Below are positions 45,742 to 58,262 of a stretch of DNA of 64,000 nucleotides, in pieces (position 1 is the stretch's first letter; each line of letters opens with the position of its first letter). Both the position numbers and the translations under genes were made by a program. The stretch comes from Hericium rajendrae. Its lineage: Eukaryota > Basidiomycota > Agaricomycetes > Russulales > Hericiaceae. The DNA lies in assembly GCA_033439255.1 (NCBI GenBank), contig CM065880.1, positions 3,100,001-3,164,000 on the forward strand, given 5' to 3'. The notes beneath the pieces are model-generated. The model was not told where the DNA came from and made no database searches. It saw nothing but the letters and a program-made list of their open reading frames with translations.

Positions 45742-47580
45742 TCAGTCATCATCGTACTCGGCTAACTGCGTTGAAATGAACTGACGAGAACGTGCTGCAC
45801 AGTTATTAAAATGCGTGCGCGAAGCAGCGAGATCGTGAGGATGTCGTCCCAGCTCCTGCGCTTGCGACATGGATGTTGACCGAGATCTGTCGCTGCCACC
45901 TCTGAACAGTTCATCTAACGGCACGCTCGCCGGTCGCCGTGGGCCTCGAAATCTGCAAAATGGCGGCACCACAGCCTGGGTGACGGTCGTTCCCGAAATA
46001 AATGCAAGGTGGTTGGTGTTGACATATGTGGGTTGGATCAAGCTCTGTGCATATTCCGAGGTCGGTCCGAGGCATTCATGCAGAAGCTTGCACACGAGTT
46101 CAATGAGTTGCATGTGCAGACGAGGGAATCGTTCCATGTCCTAACAAGTCTGCGAAAACAAATAAGCCGCCAATTTCCAGACACCTATCACAAGATTTCT
46201 GATAGGCACAGAGACGGTACACTCACCATGCTCGTGCAGTTATGGCCAATTTTGACAAGCTCTTCATACACCAGTTTCACACACTGCTGGCTCGGCGCCT
46301 CGAGGAGCTTGATCTGGGGTTTTACTAGCAAATCGAGCGCCACCTCAGGTACGAACAGGCTCAGCCGTGGGTCTGTTGAGTTGTGGATGGCGGTGCAGAT
46401 GTCCTGGTTGTCAAGGTTCTGCGTGGAATCGATGGACGCAAGAGGGTAGCCGAACACGTCATTGAAGATGTAGTATATCCGCACGCGGCCTGAGAGGTCC
46501 TTCATCGAGATGTTGAGGTTCATGCCCTCCATCGAGGAGACGAAGTCCCGGGCGAACTGCATCATGAAACGGAGAATGAGGGCTCCCTGCTGCATGCACG
46601 TGCGATGTCAGCTGCGGTCGAATTGGGATAGGTGGGAATGGATGCTCAGAGGGAAGACGAGCCTGGTTGGCATCGCCATAGATGGCAGCATCCCCGAACG
46701 AATTTAGCTCCTGTTGCGCCTGGCCCATCAGCGTGTTCAACTGTGCCTTCATATCAGGCAGCTTGTCCCGTATGTGGTTCAAGAGGACCTGCGGTGCCAA
46801 GGGCGCGGTACATGATGATAGACATGATCAGCAACATGGAAGCACGCCAGCCACTTCGTGCGCCTTACCTGGTTGAGCGTCTTGGCAAGGTACTTGGTTT
46901 CGTTCCTATGCCAGATGTTCCTATATGCAGAATGCTCACGGAAAAACTGTGTCTTGTGCTCGAGCGCATCGCGCATGCTCTTCTTGACGTTGATGTCCTG
47001 CTGGCTCCGGTTCACAACGCGGATGAAGCTGAGCTTGAGCGGGTAGATGTGGCCTGTGAGGATATCGAGCACGTTCGTGCCCGCATCCATGAGGTCGAGC
47101 TTGGTGAGAATGCCGATGGTACGCCGGCCCTGTGGGTCCGCGGTGTGCACGAGCTTCAGCGACTCGGAGTTTGCGAGGTTGACGTTTGCAGCGACGGCAA
47201 GAATCACAGAGTCACGCTGATGCAAGAACCATAGATGTCAGAATGAGTATATGAATCTGGAGAGACGCACCAATTCCGCTTCCAGATGTATTCTACGATA
47301 AATCTGTGAATTTGCTGTTCAATGTCACTGGGCTGGTCTCCCATTGGAATATATTGTGACACGTTGGGCTGTCAACAAAGACCCGCAAACATTATGGCAG
47401 ACCACATACCTTCGTAAGCCCCGGATGGTTTGGCAGCTTGCTGATGCCCTTGTTCTGCCCTGCAACGCGGAACGTCTCCTGCTCAATCTCTCGCTGGATC
47501 TCATGGAAGTCTGTGAAGCATTTGTGGAGGTGGATGAATTGGCACCATTTGGGGCTGCACCATCCAGCGCGGTCTAGGGG
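45742..47580 (-). pseudogene. Vps1-type dynamin GTPase, truncated and decayed
   Basis: Reads in dynamin order: [49 protein letters not shown], the G4 motif TKLDLMDAG, VNRSQQDINVKKSMRDALE, KTLNQVLLNHIRDKLPD, FARDFVSSMEG, YYIFNDVFGYPLASID, IRNSTDPR-like IHNSTDPRLSLFVPEVALDL, and RFPRLHMQLIELVCKLL. The P-loop (G1) end is absent, and the DLPG (G3) segment is lost in a deletion that joins KLPNH directly to PGLTK. The join into RDSVILAV does not keep frame, and one donor reads GC. No GTPase effector domain was found. The 5' end stops next to repeat copy D. Family knowledge: membrane fission in vacuolar and peroxisomal traffic. This copy is non-functional. Confidence 0.85.
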
Positions 47581-47639
47581 ACGGGTGTGTGGATGAGGTA
47601 GAGGATGAGCAGGCAGTGGGTGACGATGCGATGGCTTCT

Positions 47640-47815
47640 ACGGTCACGCGGCAATATTCAGGCCAAACATCACCAGTCCGGGGCAGATTCCTCTTCAGAA
47701 TCTTTTTGCCTGTCTAATCGTAAGCAAAATGGGCTACATTTTGAGCATGCCCGGCACTCAAAATGGTTATTCAGGCCAAAATATCGGGTTCCGGCCAATG
47801 TTTTTCCAAAAGGAT
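47640..47815 (+). repeat. Dispersed hairpin-rich repeat, copy D
   Basis: Contains CACGCGGCAATATTC, TTTTTGCCTGTCTAATC, TAAGCAAAATGGGC, CATTTTGAGCATGCCCGGC and GGGTTCCGGCCAATG, parallel to copy A and inverted with respect to copy E. The alpha-kinase gene lies between D and E; the dynamin relic ends at its outer side. Confidence 0.78.
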
Positions 47816-48130
47816 AATCACACTGTAGCCGGAGCAGGCCAGCATCTCAACCTGAACCACATAACCCTTTTCCCTGACAAAATAATATAGTAGAACTTGT
47901 GCCGAAGCAGTGATTAATAGGGTCTAGATGCACGCTTTTATGGGCCATGATTTATTGGATTTATTGTGCACTAAGAATGATATCACTTCGCTATACGCTA
48001 CTGCATATCTAATGTAGAACTCGGTGTCACTTTTGTGGGCCATTTTTTTTAGGTTACTTGTTCTAACATGTAGTCAGCCATGTAAGTCAGGAGATAGAGA
48101 ATAGAACATACATGAAGACTTGACATTTGT

Positions 48131-51009
48131 TTAGTTAACTCGGGATGATGCGATGTCCGTCTCTGCTGCGGGAGGCTCACCTCTTGCATCGTGATCGTCC
48201 AGAACTTCATCGTCATCCGGTATCTCAATTGCGGTCATACGAGATTTACCGACTTCAGAGTTTCTTGCCTTTGCTTTGCCCTTGCCCTTGCCGGTCTGTA
48301 GGGTTGCTTTTTGAGAGGCTGCTGCCGTAACAGCAGGGTCATCGAAGGGCGACAACCCATAGAAGTGACAGAACTCATTGCAGGGGTGCTCTCTTCTGAA
48401 TATCTTGAAGAGCTTGGAGATATTGCCCTCTGCAAATACACGGCCAAGATCCCTATGAAGATGTTGATCAGTACATGTATAAGAAATGAGAAAGACATGA
48501 TCTCGCGCACGGGTTGGTTATGATCTGAGGATCGGTAAGAAGTGTATCGCTGCCTAAGAATGAGAACGTCAGTTTGACATAGGTGTTTATGTATGCAAAT
48601 AATCGTACCTTGGAAATCGGCAACAAATGCTTGTGCATTTGTTTTCAAATATTGGACATGTTGGGCGAATGAGAGAAACTCTGCTCGTCGGGTGTCGGCA
48701 ACATTGTCTTGTTCAAATGGAACTGCTGATGAATTGCCCAGATACTTTCGGAATTCACCTTCGACACCTGCGTCGATCCACTCTTCCAGCATACAAGTCA
48801 ACCGCTTCTCCGGTGCCTGACGGTCCTCTAATCCCAGGGCAAAAGCAACATCAACAAAGCGCATGGCAGGAACGATAAAGGAAGGTAATCCACGACGCTT
48901 GTTCTCATGCTCGATGAAGCGATAGACCACCTCCATCAGTGCGCGTGCCCAGGTTGAACAGTTGATCTCGACCAAGAGCTTGGCCGCTTGCTCTTGGTAA
49001 CCGGGCAACAGGCATTTCTTTCCACTCTCCCAGTAGATGATTTGTTTGACGCAGACGTGTGTCAAACCATGTTTGAAAATATCCTCCTCCAAATGGCCTG
49101 AGCTGGCTTTCTTGAATGCACCATAGTCTGCTGGAATATGCGTGTCATAGATAAGACGCGTGGTGATACGCCGCTCAATTCCAGTCAAAGATGCTGAATT
49201 TGTGGGGTTGGCAATCAACTCGGTGAAGCTCTGAGTCCTGGGAAGATGAATAGTAATGGTGATAGCACGTTCGTTAACTGAGACAATGAAAATATTAGTG
49301 GTGTGATAGACGACAGGAGGCCGGAGGAATGAAAATTATAGCTTACAGAGCTTCATAATGTGAGATTTATCCACTGCTTTCTGAGCTTTCAAAGCCATGC
49401 GCATCTGCTCCACGTTGATTGTGTCCTGCGACGGACCAGGTAGAGATGCTGTCGAAGCCGGAGCCTGATGACTTGAACTTGCAACACTATGGCTGTCACG
49501 ACTAATGTCCTAACAGAAGATATAATGAATGAGCAACGTACGCAGGTTGAGAAGCGTGTTTGTTACCTGCTTTCGACGCTTAGTGGGTGGATGAACAGCA
49601 TTAGCATCATCAGGCCCAGCCAAGCGGTCGCGTGTCTGTGGTAAATTAGCATCAGATGACTGACGAGTAGGACTTTGGAGAATAGTCACCTTCTCAAGCT
49701 TTGGGGCTGCACGCTGTTGAACTGAGATGGATTCAGATGCTGAAGCGCCATCCTCAGCAGCTAGCTGATAATCTGAGATAGGATCCGATGTTCGCCCAGT
49801 AATAGCAGAAGAAGAAGGGGGGAATTCCGCGGTGAGAGATTGACCTGAGCTTTCTTGCATTTCGGTGTACTCAAGTGCTTCCTGGAAGTAAGCCCATGGG
49901 AGAAGGAGATAGACCTCAGCATTTCCAGTCTTAAAAGTAGGGGCTTGACCGCCCTTCTTGACCTTGAAGAAGTTCTCGTAGATCGCATTGGGTGTTCCCT
50001 CGAGAAATTCAACTCCAGATTTCTTATGCAAAGAAACATCGTTGAGAGACAATGGGTAATTGCTTGACCATGCGAGCCACTTAGGCAGGAGAGCAGTAAA
50101 TAGGATCTTTTTGAGGTCATCGGCACCGATCACAACAGGAACATCCCCGATACTCTCGCTGATGGACTAGAGACAGTAGTGAGCAATCAAGATAGAGCTG
50201 AATAATGATGGAGCGTACTCCAAATATATCCGGTGTAATCCGACGTCCACTGGGCTTTTTTGTCCGCATAGAAGCCTGTATGACAACGACCTGGATATCC
50301 CGATATGCACGAGCTCTAAAATGCTGCCTCATCGTAAAGTATAATTCTCGAGCATTTTCATGGAATTGAGGGGCATTTTGATCTACAAGAGTGACGAGCT
50401 GGGGTAGAATGGCATTCCACTGAGCAGCCATCGAACTGCCAGGAACGCTGATGTGTGGTCCCGAGTGTCGTGGAATTCTGGCGGGTGGTCCCATCAAGCC
50501 ATTCTGAGAAGGACGAGAGTTTGCATTGGCGCTGAAAGCACGGACTGGTGCTCCTGATTCTGCAGGAATATTGTCATATTATGACTGAGCTTATGGTATA
50601 GAAAATCATGCTTACCACCTCGCTGGGCAGCAGCAATCTGCCTCCGAACATTGTCCTGAAGACTCTTTGGCAGGGAAGGGGCAGGTCGAAGCATGAGAGG
50701 TGCCTGGGGGGTTGCAGACTGAATAGCTAATGGATCACAAAGTGAATAGAGACATAAGAGAGATTGATGACGGTTAGAAGGCTCACCTGACTGACTGCGC
50801 AGTGCAGTTTTAGCCTTCAAATGACCGTGACAATCCTTACAAACATATCCTCCATCCCCAGGTTTGGCAGTGTTTTGCATATACTTCATGTCGTTAACAG
50901 AAAAGTCTTTTTTGCAACGGCGGCATGGTCGATCTCCGGTGGGATTATCGGTGAAGTCTACGCCTTCAACCGTGTTGGATGGTTGAGGCGCATGCTGTGG
51001 ATTGACCAT
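48131..51009 (-). CDS. Alpha-type (MHCK/EF2K-like) protein kinase
   Basis: Multi-exon gene starting MVNPQHAPQPSNTVEG at 51009. The N-terminus has a four-cysteine zinc-binding-like motif (CRRCKKDF...CKDCHGH). A long middle region includes RRITPDIFG, SGVEFLEGTPNAIYENFFKV and Ser/Pro-rich linkers with PPTKRRKQ. The C-terminal alpha-kinase domain shows DTHIPADYGAFKKASSGH, the nucleotide-contact Lys in THVCVKQIIYW, MLEEWID, SFAQHVQYLKTNAQAFVADF (DxQG motif across a splice), LTDPQIITNP and the zinc site REHPCNEFCHFYGL. A disordered acidic/basic tail follows. Family knowledge: atypical Ser/Thr kinases, highly expanded in basidiomycetes and often near transposons; substrates unknown. Splices are in phase and key residues are present, so it is probably active. 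The start could extend 5' (the frame just upstream reads LVQIARYFP). Confidence 0.88.
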
Positions 51010-52479
51010 GTGAAAGAGAAAGAGACTACAGGTCTAGAAGACGTGAGGAGGACAACTGGGACAAGTCAGGGAAATACCTGGCAATTTGCACCAAGTAGAC
51101 GAATGTATTGCCGGCATTTGCCGAGATATCCATGGTGCTGAGAACGTCCTGCTAACAATATGAAGTCAAACATAATGCATCAGCTACATACACGCACCAG
51201 GAGTTGTGGGGTCATTGGCTTGAAGGTGTCCTTTCCACTTGTTATCTATGTCCAGTAATGATTTTACGCACATGCACAGCAGAAGCAGAGCGAGCGCGCT
51301 GCATGCCCATGCAAGCATTCGATATTAGCGCACGCGTGCGTGCATGCACTTGATAATTCATGCGAGATGCGATTGTGATGCATGAGCTGCACTGATAGCT
51401 GTGCATGCATCGCAATCGTGAATGGCACTAAGCTCTGCGCGTGTAAGTGCTAAAGCTGCATGCATGTGCTATTCAGCGCCGTGCGGCTGCACGAAGTTTG
51501 GGCAAGCACAACTCATAAAGCGTGCCTGCCAGTCTCAGTTCATTCCACCTACAAACCTGCCTGTGACGATGCCGCACCAGCCATTAATAAGCCTGACAGG
51601 CTCGAAGGCACGATCGAGGAAGGGACTGAGGTGGAGGATTTGTGTATGGAAGGCTCAGCGAATTTGAATGTAGATGGTGGATTGGTAGACAGGGACGATA
51701 TAGGTGCTGAGGGATGTAAGGTAGTATTGGTGTCTAGTGTTGGCTTAGATTCTGATTAATTTATATGCCGGAAGAGAATCCTGGCTGCAGGCTTACCACT
51801 TGCGCAAAAGCTATTGAGGTATTGTGATGCATCAGCTTTCTCTGCCTAGTCAATACCGGTCTAATGCCGGTCTGACCGATACAGTGCTTTGAACCCTGGA
51901 CGATCATTGTGTGAATCGATCAGACACACGCCTCGTCGCTGTTAGAAAACCAGACCCATTTGAACATCAAGAAGAAAAATGCGCAGCAAGAGCATACGGA
52001 TTGATGCATCCCGATGCGTGGGGTACAGTCTCCAGGCATGATACTGCACACAGCAGCAGCAGCAGCGTGCACTCGCTCTCGAAAGGATAGTGAGTGAATG
52101 TCCATATCCACCTTGATGAGACACAACGAGTTGCTCGATATTGACTGGGCTTTCAGCTTGGGTAGGTAACAGGTATCATCATTTGCTTCGTCCTTTAAGA
52201 CGACAGTATGACTTATGATCCTTGCTCTCGAGGAGATCACAGACTGGGTAGATGATGTGGGAACGGAGGCAAATTTTCGTGCCTTGTGCATCGTTGGACG
52301 CGTTGTGATCACATGTGTCTGAATGGTCCGAACGAAACACGCATATGGTACAAATTTTGAGCGGAACCACTTTTTAGTGTACCAGTGACCCTTATGTGGC
52401 CTGACAATGATCGATCTCCAGTCGCTTTTGATTAGAATTTGATGGGCAAAAAGTTACATGGCTGGGGGTAGGTTCAATC
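51010..52479. other. Intergenic, CATG-rich in part
   Basis: 51250-51480 is rich in GCATGC and TGCATG words. A plus frame at 51460-51759 ends with an acidic stretch (DRLEGTIEEGTEVEDL) but has no start context or splice partners that I trust. A GCAGCAGCAGCAGC run lies near 52060. No gene is called. Confidence 0.4.
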
Positions 52480-52770
52480 TAATCTCGGGAAAGATCTCGG
52501 ATCAATGAGATCGGCTTCGGTATATTACAGATATTGCCTTTGTACGCATGGGAGGTTTTGGGTAAAATCTCGTCCGGAACTCCATTTCTTGGTCTGAAAT
52601 ATCGTTTTGAGGGCCGGGCATGCTCAAAATGAAGCCCGTTTTGCTTAGAATTAGACGGGCAAAAGGTTATTGAGGGAGCATCTACCCTTGCCATGGCACT
52701 GTTGGCCGGCATTTCCCCGCGTGGCACCGGTTTCTCACGGTCAATCGGCCTCGCGCATTTGCCCTCAGCA
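52480..52770 (-). repeat. Dispersed hairpin-rich repeat, copy E
   Basis: Minus strand reads GTGAGAAACCGGTGCCACGC, GGGGAAATGCCGGCCAAC, GCCCGTCTAATTCTAAGC and CATTTTGAGCATGCCCGGCC. It is the best match to copy A and oriented inward toward the alpha-kinase gene. Confidence 0.82.
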
Positions 52771-52960
52771 GATGAATATCATCCTCGACATATTGCTTGA
52801 CTTGTTTTCCTGCTTGAACCTCTGCATCAACTTTCTGGAGCATCCACCTGACAGCGTATACTTGCGTAGCCGCATCAGCTAGTGGGGCCCACCGATCTTG
52901 TATTGGCAAGGAATGCAGGAATTCCCATTCGACTCCGGAAAGCTGTCTCGCGTTGAGGTC
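52771..52960 (-). other. Coding-like fragment abutting repeat E
   Basis: A minus-strand frame reads SGVEWEFLHSLPIQDRWAPL, then ADAATQVYAVRWMLQKVDAE and VQAGKQVKQYVEDDIHLLRA before entering the repeat. It has the composition of a helical protein, not random frame. I cannot name the family. It may be part of an internal gene of the repeat-bearing element. Confidence 0.35.
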
Positions 52961-55243
52961 TGTTGAGGTGCGTCAAGTTCTCTATTCAACTTCCCTGTCC
53001 TTGCATTTCCTACATCAGTCACACCCACACTCACGCCAGCACACGGCGTGCAGGGAAACTCTGTCGCCCTCTGCAGATCGAAGTGCGGGGAAGCGTCATC
53101 GGTGTGAGGGAAACCCCGCGCGATAGGACCGCTAGAGAAACAGTGGCGGAAAGGAGATAGAGACTACGTGACAATGGCTGGCATAGCTTTGATGGTCACC
53201 TGTATGTGATTCCTTTCTTTTTGCGTGTTCAGTAACACTGACCAGGCACTGTCCGCAGGTACTGAACGATGACGCCCTTGGTGCATATCGGATGTGTGCA
53301 GGACATGCAGATGGTGCACTGCGGCGGGGAGGGGTGGTGAGACGCACGAGGCCTGCCCCACAGAGAACACCTGGCTGAACTACTTCGACGTCTGTCGCAT
53401 CTGCGGCGTCTTGATGTGTTCTTCGCAGGATCGACGAGTTTGGCATGCTCGCGGATACATGCTATGATCATCCTCTCGGTGTACGTCTGACCATTGTGCC
53501 CCATGCGTGCATCCTCATCATACCTGCAGTTCTTCATCGGTACGGTGATTAGCTTGCGCGTCTTCATCGAGCACTACAGCTGCCGCGCGTCTGGCCCGCT
53601 CGGGTGGACAGTGTGGCAGCTCAGAATCCTGCTGATCGGGGCAGCATGTGCGGCGTTACACGTGAGTCGGCTGGGACGGTGGGATGGAGTGACGAAAGGA
53701 AGCCATGAAGGTGCACCAGCAGGAGCAGAAGCAGTCACAGATGTTTTGCTCAATGCTGCGCGCACACGCCTCTGCCCCAGAGGCGCAGCATCTCCCGATC
53801 CTCAACCCCCCCGCTTGTCTCGTTCAGCTTCTCGCACTGCGTCCCTCGTCGGCCCGATGACGTCCATCCATCTCTCGCTTCACGCCTGCTATCTCATGCT
53901 GCTCCTTATGATCTGCACCCCCCGGAAGTCGACTATGTAGCCCCTTAAACCGAACCTCCTGGACGCGGACAATGACAGGAGGAGTGCGCATAGCTGTGGA
54001 AGTGGTACCGCGCACCGCTGCGCACGTCGCTGGATGTGCGTGGCTGTGATGTGCATGCTTTTCTTATGCGAACTGCCGCCGGAACTCACGCTCCACATCA
54101 TCGGGCACGTCAACGACCTGCAGACGCCTGCGCGCACACGCTGTATGTGCTTCAGGCTCGGCCACGTGGCGTACTACCCCGAGTTCGTGGACGCGGATGA
54201 TGGGCACGTTGCTGGTCTGTATAGTTCTATTTTTTGGTGTGCACGACCGCACGGCGCCTTCTCCAAGAGCAACAGCTACTCGACGTTCTGGTGAAAGTCG
54301 CGTACGAGATGATGGAAATGTTCCGGGCTTGGCCGCTGTATGTTCATCCGTCCGCGCAGGTTGCTCTAGTGGGTACTTGGCCTCTGTCGGCGAATGCTGG
54401 AGGATGTGCATGGGAGCACCAGATGACGCGAGCTCGCACAGGACGAGGTGGCGCTGTGTGTGGCTACATGGCGCCTTACCTCGTTTCGCAGACGAGGAAT
54501 CTTTTTGTGACACTTGGAACGCCATAAATGTCATGCATGTCATGGTGCAGCGTACATATGTATATACCTAACATACTATACTGCTATTTTTTGACTATAC
54601 AAAGGATTACTTATGAGCGGTTTCCGGGTCCTTTAAGGTCCGGCTACTTCCGGAACAAACAAAGACCATATATGGAGCTGGTCCGTCTCGGATTCCATAT
54701 AATACCGCTTCAGAGAAGGTTGTCGCGATCTCGCGAGGTTGACTTACGGGTGGACTCGGCATTCTGATCCACCAGCTGACTTCTATCTCTCAACGACCCT
54801 ACCTATTCTCTGAAATCTCCTTGTCATGTGCATCCGCCAGTAATCGTATACTACATGGATTCACGGTCCTTTCCAGGACCCTTCGAAAACTTCTGCATCA
54901 TTTGCATGCAAGTCACCCGCTGCCGCTTACCCGCAGATCTGGCCATGCGTCCTCTTCTGTCCTCCAGCAGCTCCCGCTCTTCCCCATCGCCATACACTGA
55001 CAGAGACTCGTATTCTTTGCTCATAAAGTCACTCCGCACCTTTTGCGGGCGTCATGTGAGTGCGCCGGCCTACAACCCTATCCATTGTACTTGCCGGATT
55101 TTCTCCGCTGATCATGGGACTGGTTATACGTTGGCACCCATCGCTTCTCTGATCAACAGCACACTGCCAGAAATGCCGTGATGGTATAAGTAGAAAGGGC
55201 TTATAGGGCAGATGGTCCTTCGACCCGTCCTCCAGCTTCGAAG
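52961..55243. other. Mostly intergenic, possible F-box-like relic
   Basis: At 54070-54120 (+) the translation CELPPELTLHIIGHVNDLQT has the spacing of an F-box start (LPxEL...I...), but it cannot be extended with splices into a full gene. Other frames (53132-53567 -, 53494-53940 +, 54064-54543 -) are unassigned. 55150-55243 must hold the GH5 promoter. Confidence 0.3.
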
Positions 55244-57344
55244 ATGTTCTCGTGGACACTGGTCCCCATTGTTCTGGCCGCCGTTGCTGCTGCGCGCATC
55301 GTCAAGATCCCTAGGGAGATTTCTGAAGGCACTGGGCTTTCGGATGCTCAGATCAGAAGCCTTGTCACGCCTTTGGACGTTCGTGCCGCGGATTGCCCCG
55401 TCAATATCACGGATGGCGGCGTCTTCCCTGGGCCAGGTACTCCAACAGCACAAGCTCTCCTGAGTCGAAACTCGTTCGTGACCAGGTAAGAGGATCTGCA
55501 GTGCTCAAGAGTGCAGTGCTTCGACTTGTGTTTGCTATGTAGGCAAGGTACGAAGCTGAAGTTGTTGGGAAAGGATTTCCGCATGGTCGGCACCAACATA
55601 TACTGGCTGGGACTGGATGAGAATGTGATGTACGTTGATGACGGTGTTCTGCAAGAAAATCCTCTAACCCATTTTATAGTCCCGACCCAGCTTATCCAAG
55701 CAAGACACGAGTACTGGAGGCATTCGCTGATGTCTCGGTATGTTGTACATTTGCCTTTCGGCCTTCTCGATTATGAATCCTCCGTACAGGTGATGCATGG
55801 TACGACAGTTCGAGGACATACACTGGGCATCTCGGTGGGCAATCCTCTGAGTATAGAACCATCTTTGGATGTCTTCAATGACGACGCCTACGAGTCTATT
55901 GACTTTGCCATTCTTGCTGCACGTCTTTATGGTATCAAAGTGAGTCCTGCCTTGGTACCGAGTTCATTCACGCGTGACACTTTGCATTCTAGCTTCTCAT
56001 CCCGCTTGTTGACAACGTCAGTCGTCCTATTTCTCAGAATCAGTACCCTGTTGAAAGCGACTGCAGTATAACTACTACCATGGCGGGAAATACCAATTCA
56101 TAGGATGGGCAGGCCACAACTTCACAGGCATAGGATCGAACATAATTCCGCCTGACGTCGGTGCATTCTTCTACAACGACACGAATGTCGTAAACAGCTT
56201 CAAGCGCTACATCACACAGCACCTCAATGTATGTACGACCGCTAGCATTCATCGCCTGACATCTGCTCACTCCGTCTCCATAGCATGTTAACCAGTACAC
56301 CGGAATCGCGCTGAAAGACGACCCTACAATTCTCGGTTAGTCAAAGATTCGGAAATTGCGTGCGTAGTGTTATGTTAAGTGAAGTCGTTGATAGGCTGGG
56401 AATCGGGGAATGAGCTGGCCGCCGTGCTCTTTGGCGATGGGCCTGCACCTCCGGTGTGGACGAAGGAGATTGGGCAGCTCGTGAAGAGCCTTGCTCCAAG
56501 GCAGTTGTTCAGTAGGCGCAATTCATTCGTACGTATTAATATTGATAGCTGAACTGCAGCGTAGTGGACGGCTCATGTGAGTGATGAAGTCGCCGAAGCC
56601 TGGCAGGACCTCTGATTTCGTTCAGATGGAATCTTTCCAGATAGTGGTCAGCTCGATACCAAGGAGGTTGACATCTTGTAAGTCTAACGTACATTTCTGG
56701 AATGAAATACACCTGTTTATCCATTCATAGCGGCGATCACTTCTGTAAGCATAATCGCACGATGCATATGGCTATTGCTGAGCCTATCCAGACCCTCCGA
56801 ACATTACGAAGCTCACAACAGGCATGGACCTCGTCAACAAAGCGGGAAGGAATTACTTCGCTGGTGAATTCGACTGGACAGGAAATGTGTGTGACTGCGA
56901 TTGCTCGCCTCCCAGTGACCATCGCTTATGTATGGGCATCCTCAGAATGCTCAGAGCGACCCGCTTGATGAGTTCCTTTCCGTGATCACCAAATCACCTG
57001 GCGCCGGTGATGCCTTCTGGTCACTCTTCGGCCACGACGACGAATGTTGCCAATACGTTGAACACGATGATGGCGAGTCGTTTTACTACCTGCGGGAGAA
57101 CGATACTATGCCATATATCTCGGCGGGGAAGGCCCTCATTGAGCATGCCGCGGATATCACAGGAGGGAAGCGTAAGTTCATTTTTACTGGCTAAGAAACG
57201 CTTAAGTGTGCAATGCTGACCTGCGGATCCCATGATGCAGAACCGACGAAGTTCCCGGCGGTGGCATGCCCGCAATACAAGTTCTCGTCATCGCTTTTGC
57301 CTATCGATCTTGGTATCGACTTGGGGTTCGGGATCCACCTATAA
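55244..57344 (+). CDS. Secreted glycoside hydrolase family 5 (endo-mannanase-like)
   Basis: Fourteen exons, many very small, give about 457 residues with every splice in phase. The signal peptide is MFSWTLVPIVLAAVAAA. The barrel includes FRMVGTNIYWLGLDENV, IPDPAYPSKTRVLEAFADVS, YYHGGKYQFIGWAGHN, YTGIALKDDPTILGWESGNE with the acid/base Glu, VVDGSYGIFPDSG, and YFAGEFDWTG with the nucleophile Glu. The C-terminal part has GAGDAFWSLFGHDDEC. Family knowledge: GH5 enzymes hydrolyse beta-1,4-mannan, glucan or related links; this pattern is closest to fungal mannanase-like subfamilies, so the substrate is inferred. The splice after LAPRQ uses donor GTTCAG; the alternative would create a stop. Likely extracellular. 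A secreted esterase follows on the same strand. Confidence 0.88.
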
Positions 57345-58262
57345 ATTTGGATTGGAGATCCGCCCACGAAAGAAGGCGGATGTGCAGTCTGCTCGGAACG
57401 TGCCACTGATGTATGAGTCCTGCGTAGTACCTAGGTGCGTCGTATATGGCTGGCCTGGGACGGAACAAACAATGCATATGGTCACATGTGTAGTGATGCG
57501 TTGAGACGCAAAGGTTATCGTCTCGAAAACAGATGGAGCCTCAGTTCTACTGAAAGATGGACTGAGACAGGGTTCTGATACACCGTTGTTTATGCTGAGC
57601 CAAAGCACTGCTAGTTCAGGCTTTGCTAATACATACGTATCCACGCCTTCACCAGACAAAGTTCAACATCGTCGGCCCGGCCAGAATGGCAAGCAACGAG
57701 TGGAGTGAGGACCGTGGGAGTATGGCCGAAGCGATCAAGCGGAAGTACTCCAACTTAGCTTTGCAACTTTCTCAGCATTCCAGTCCACATCAAGCTCGCA
57801 TTCACTTCACTGACACTTGGTCCTGACTGGCTCGGATGCAACAGAAATGCTTGTAATATCCTGGATCTAGCTTATTTGTTTCCATGGCTGGCTGCCGGAA
57901 GCGTGACGTTGGCATGCTCAATGTTCATACTTGTGGATATTCACGAAGCCAACGTTCTCCGTTGGCACCGGTAACCATTGTCACTTGCGCAGACGGTATT
58001 CTAAGCGGCGAATTCATCGTTTGGGATTGCCGGCTCGCTTTCATGTCCGTACGTGGCTTGTCTATCAAGTAAATGTGCTGTCCGGTTTTACAGATCCTTG
58101 GCTCAGGCATGTTCGTTCCATTCATCCACTGCCGTGGTCAATATTTGAACTCAGCTACACGTCGCTTTCCATCGTCAGCACAAAGGTGGGGCGAACGTAC
58201 TTAAAGCCTTGCGGCGACACCCATTCACAGTAAGTCGCCCCGTCGACAGCTCTCTTTTTCAT
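57345..58262. other. Intergenic between GH5 and carboxylesterase
   Basis: Contains the GH5 terminator and the esterase promoter. Overlapping frames at 57339-57659 (-), 57623-57826 (+) and 57931-58233 (+) carry no recognisable motif. Confidence 0.45.

Larger units (their letters stand above)
47640..52770. mobile_element. Candidate composite unit: alpha-kinase gene between inverted repeats D and E
   Basis: Copies D (+) and E (-) face inward around 48131-51009, and the outer edge of D coincides with the truncation point of the dynamin relic. This is what insertion of a roughly 5.1 kb unit with inverted ends would leave. Against it: D and E differ at many sites, no target duplication was found, and the missing dynamin N-terminus is not seen beyond E. 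Confidence 0.4.

Noticed and set aside
53494-53940. 148-codon plus frame as a gene
   Set aside because: Overlapped by comparable frames on the other strand, no family motif, and no intron or signal-peptide support.
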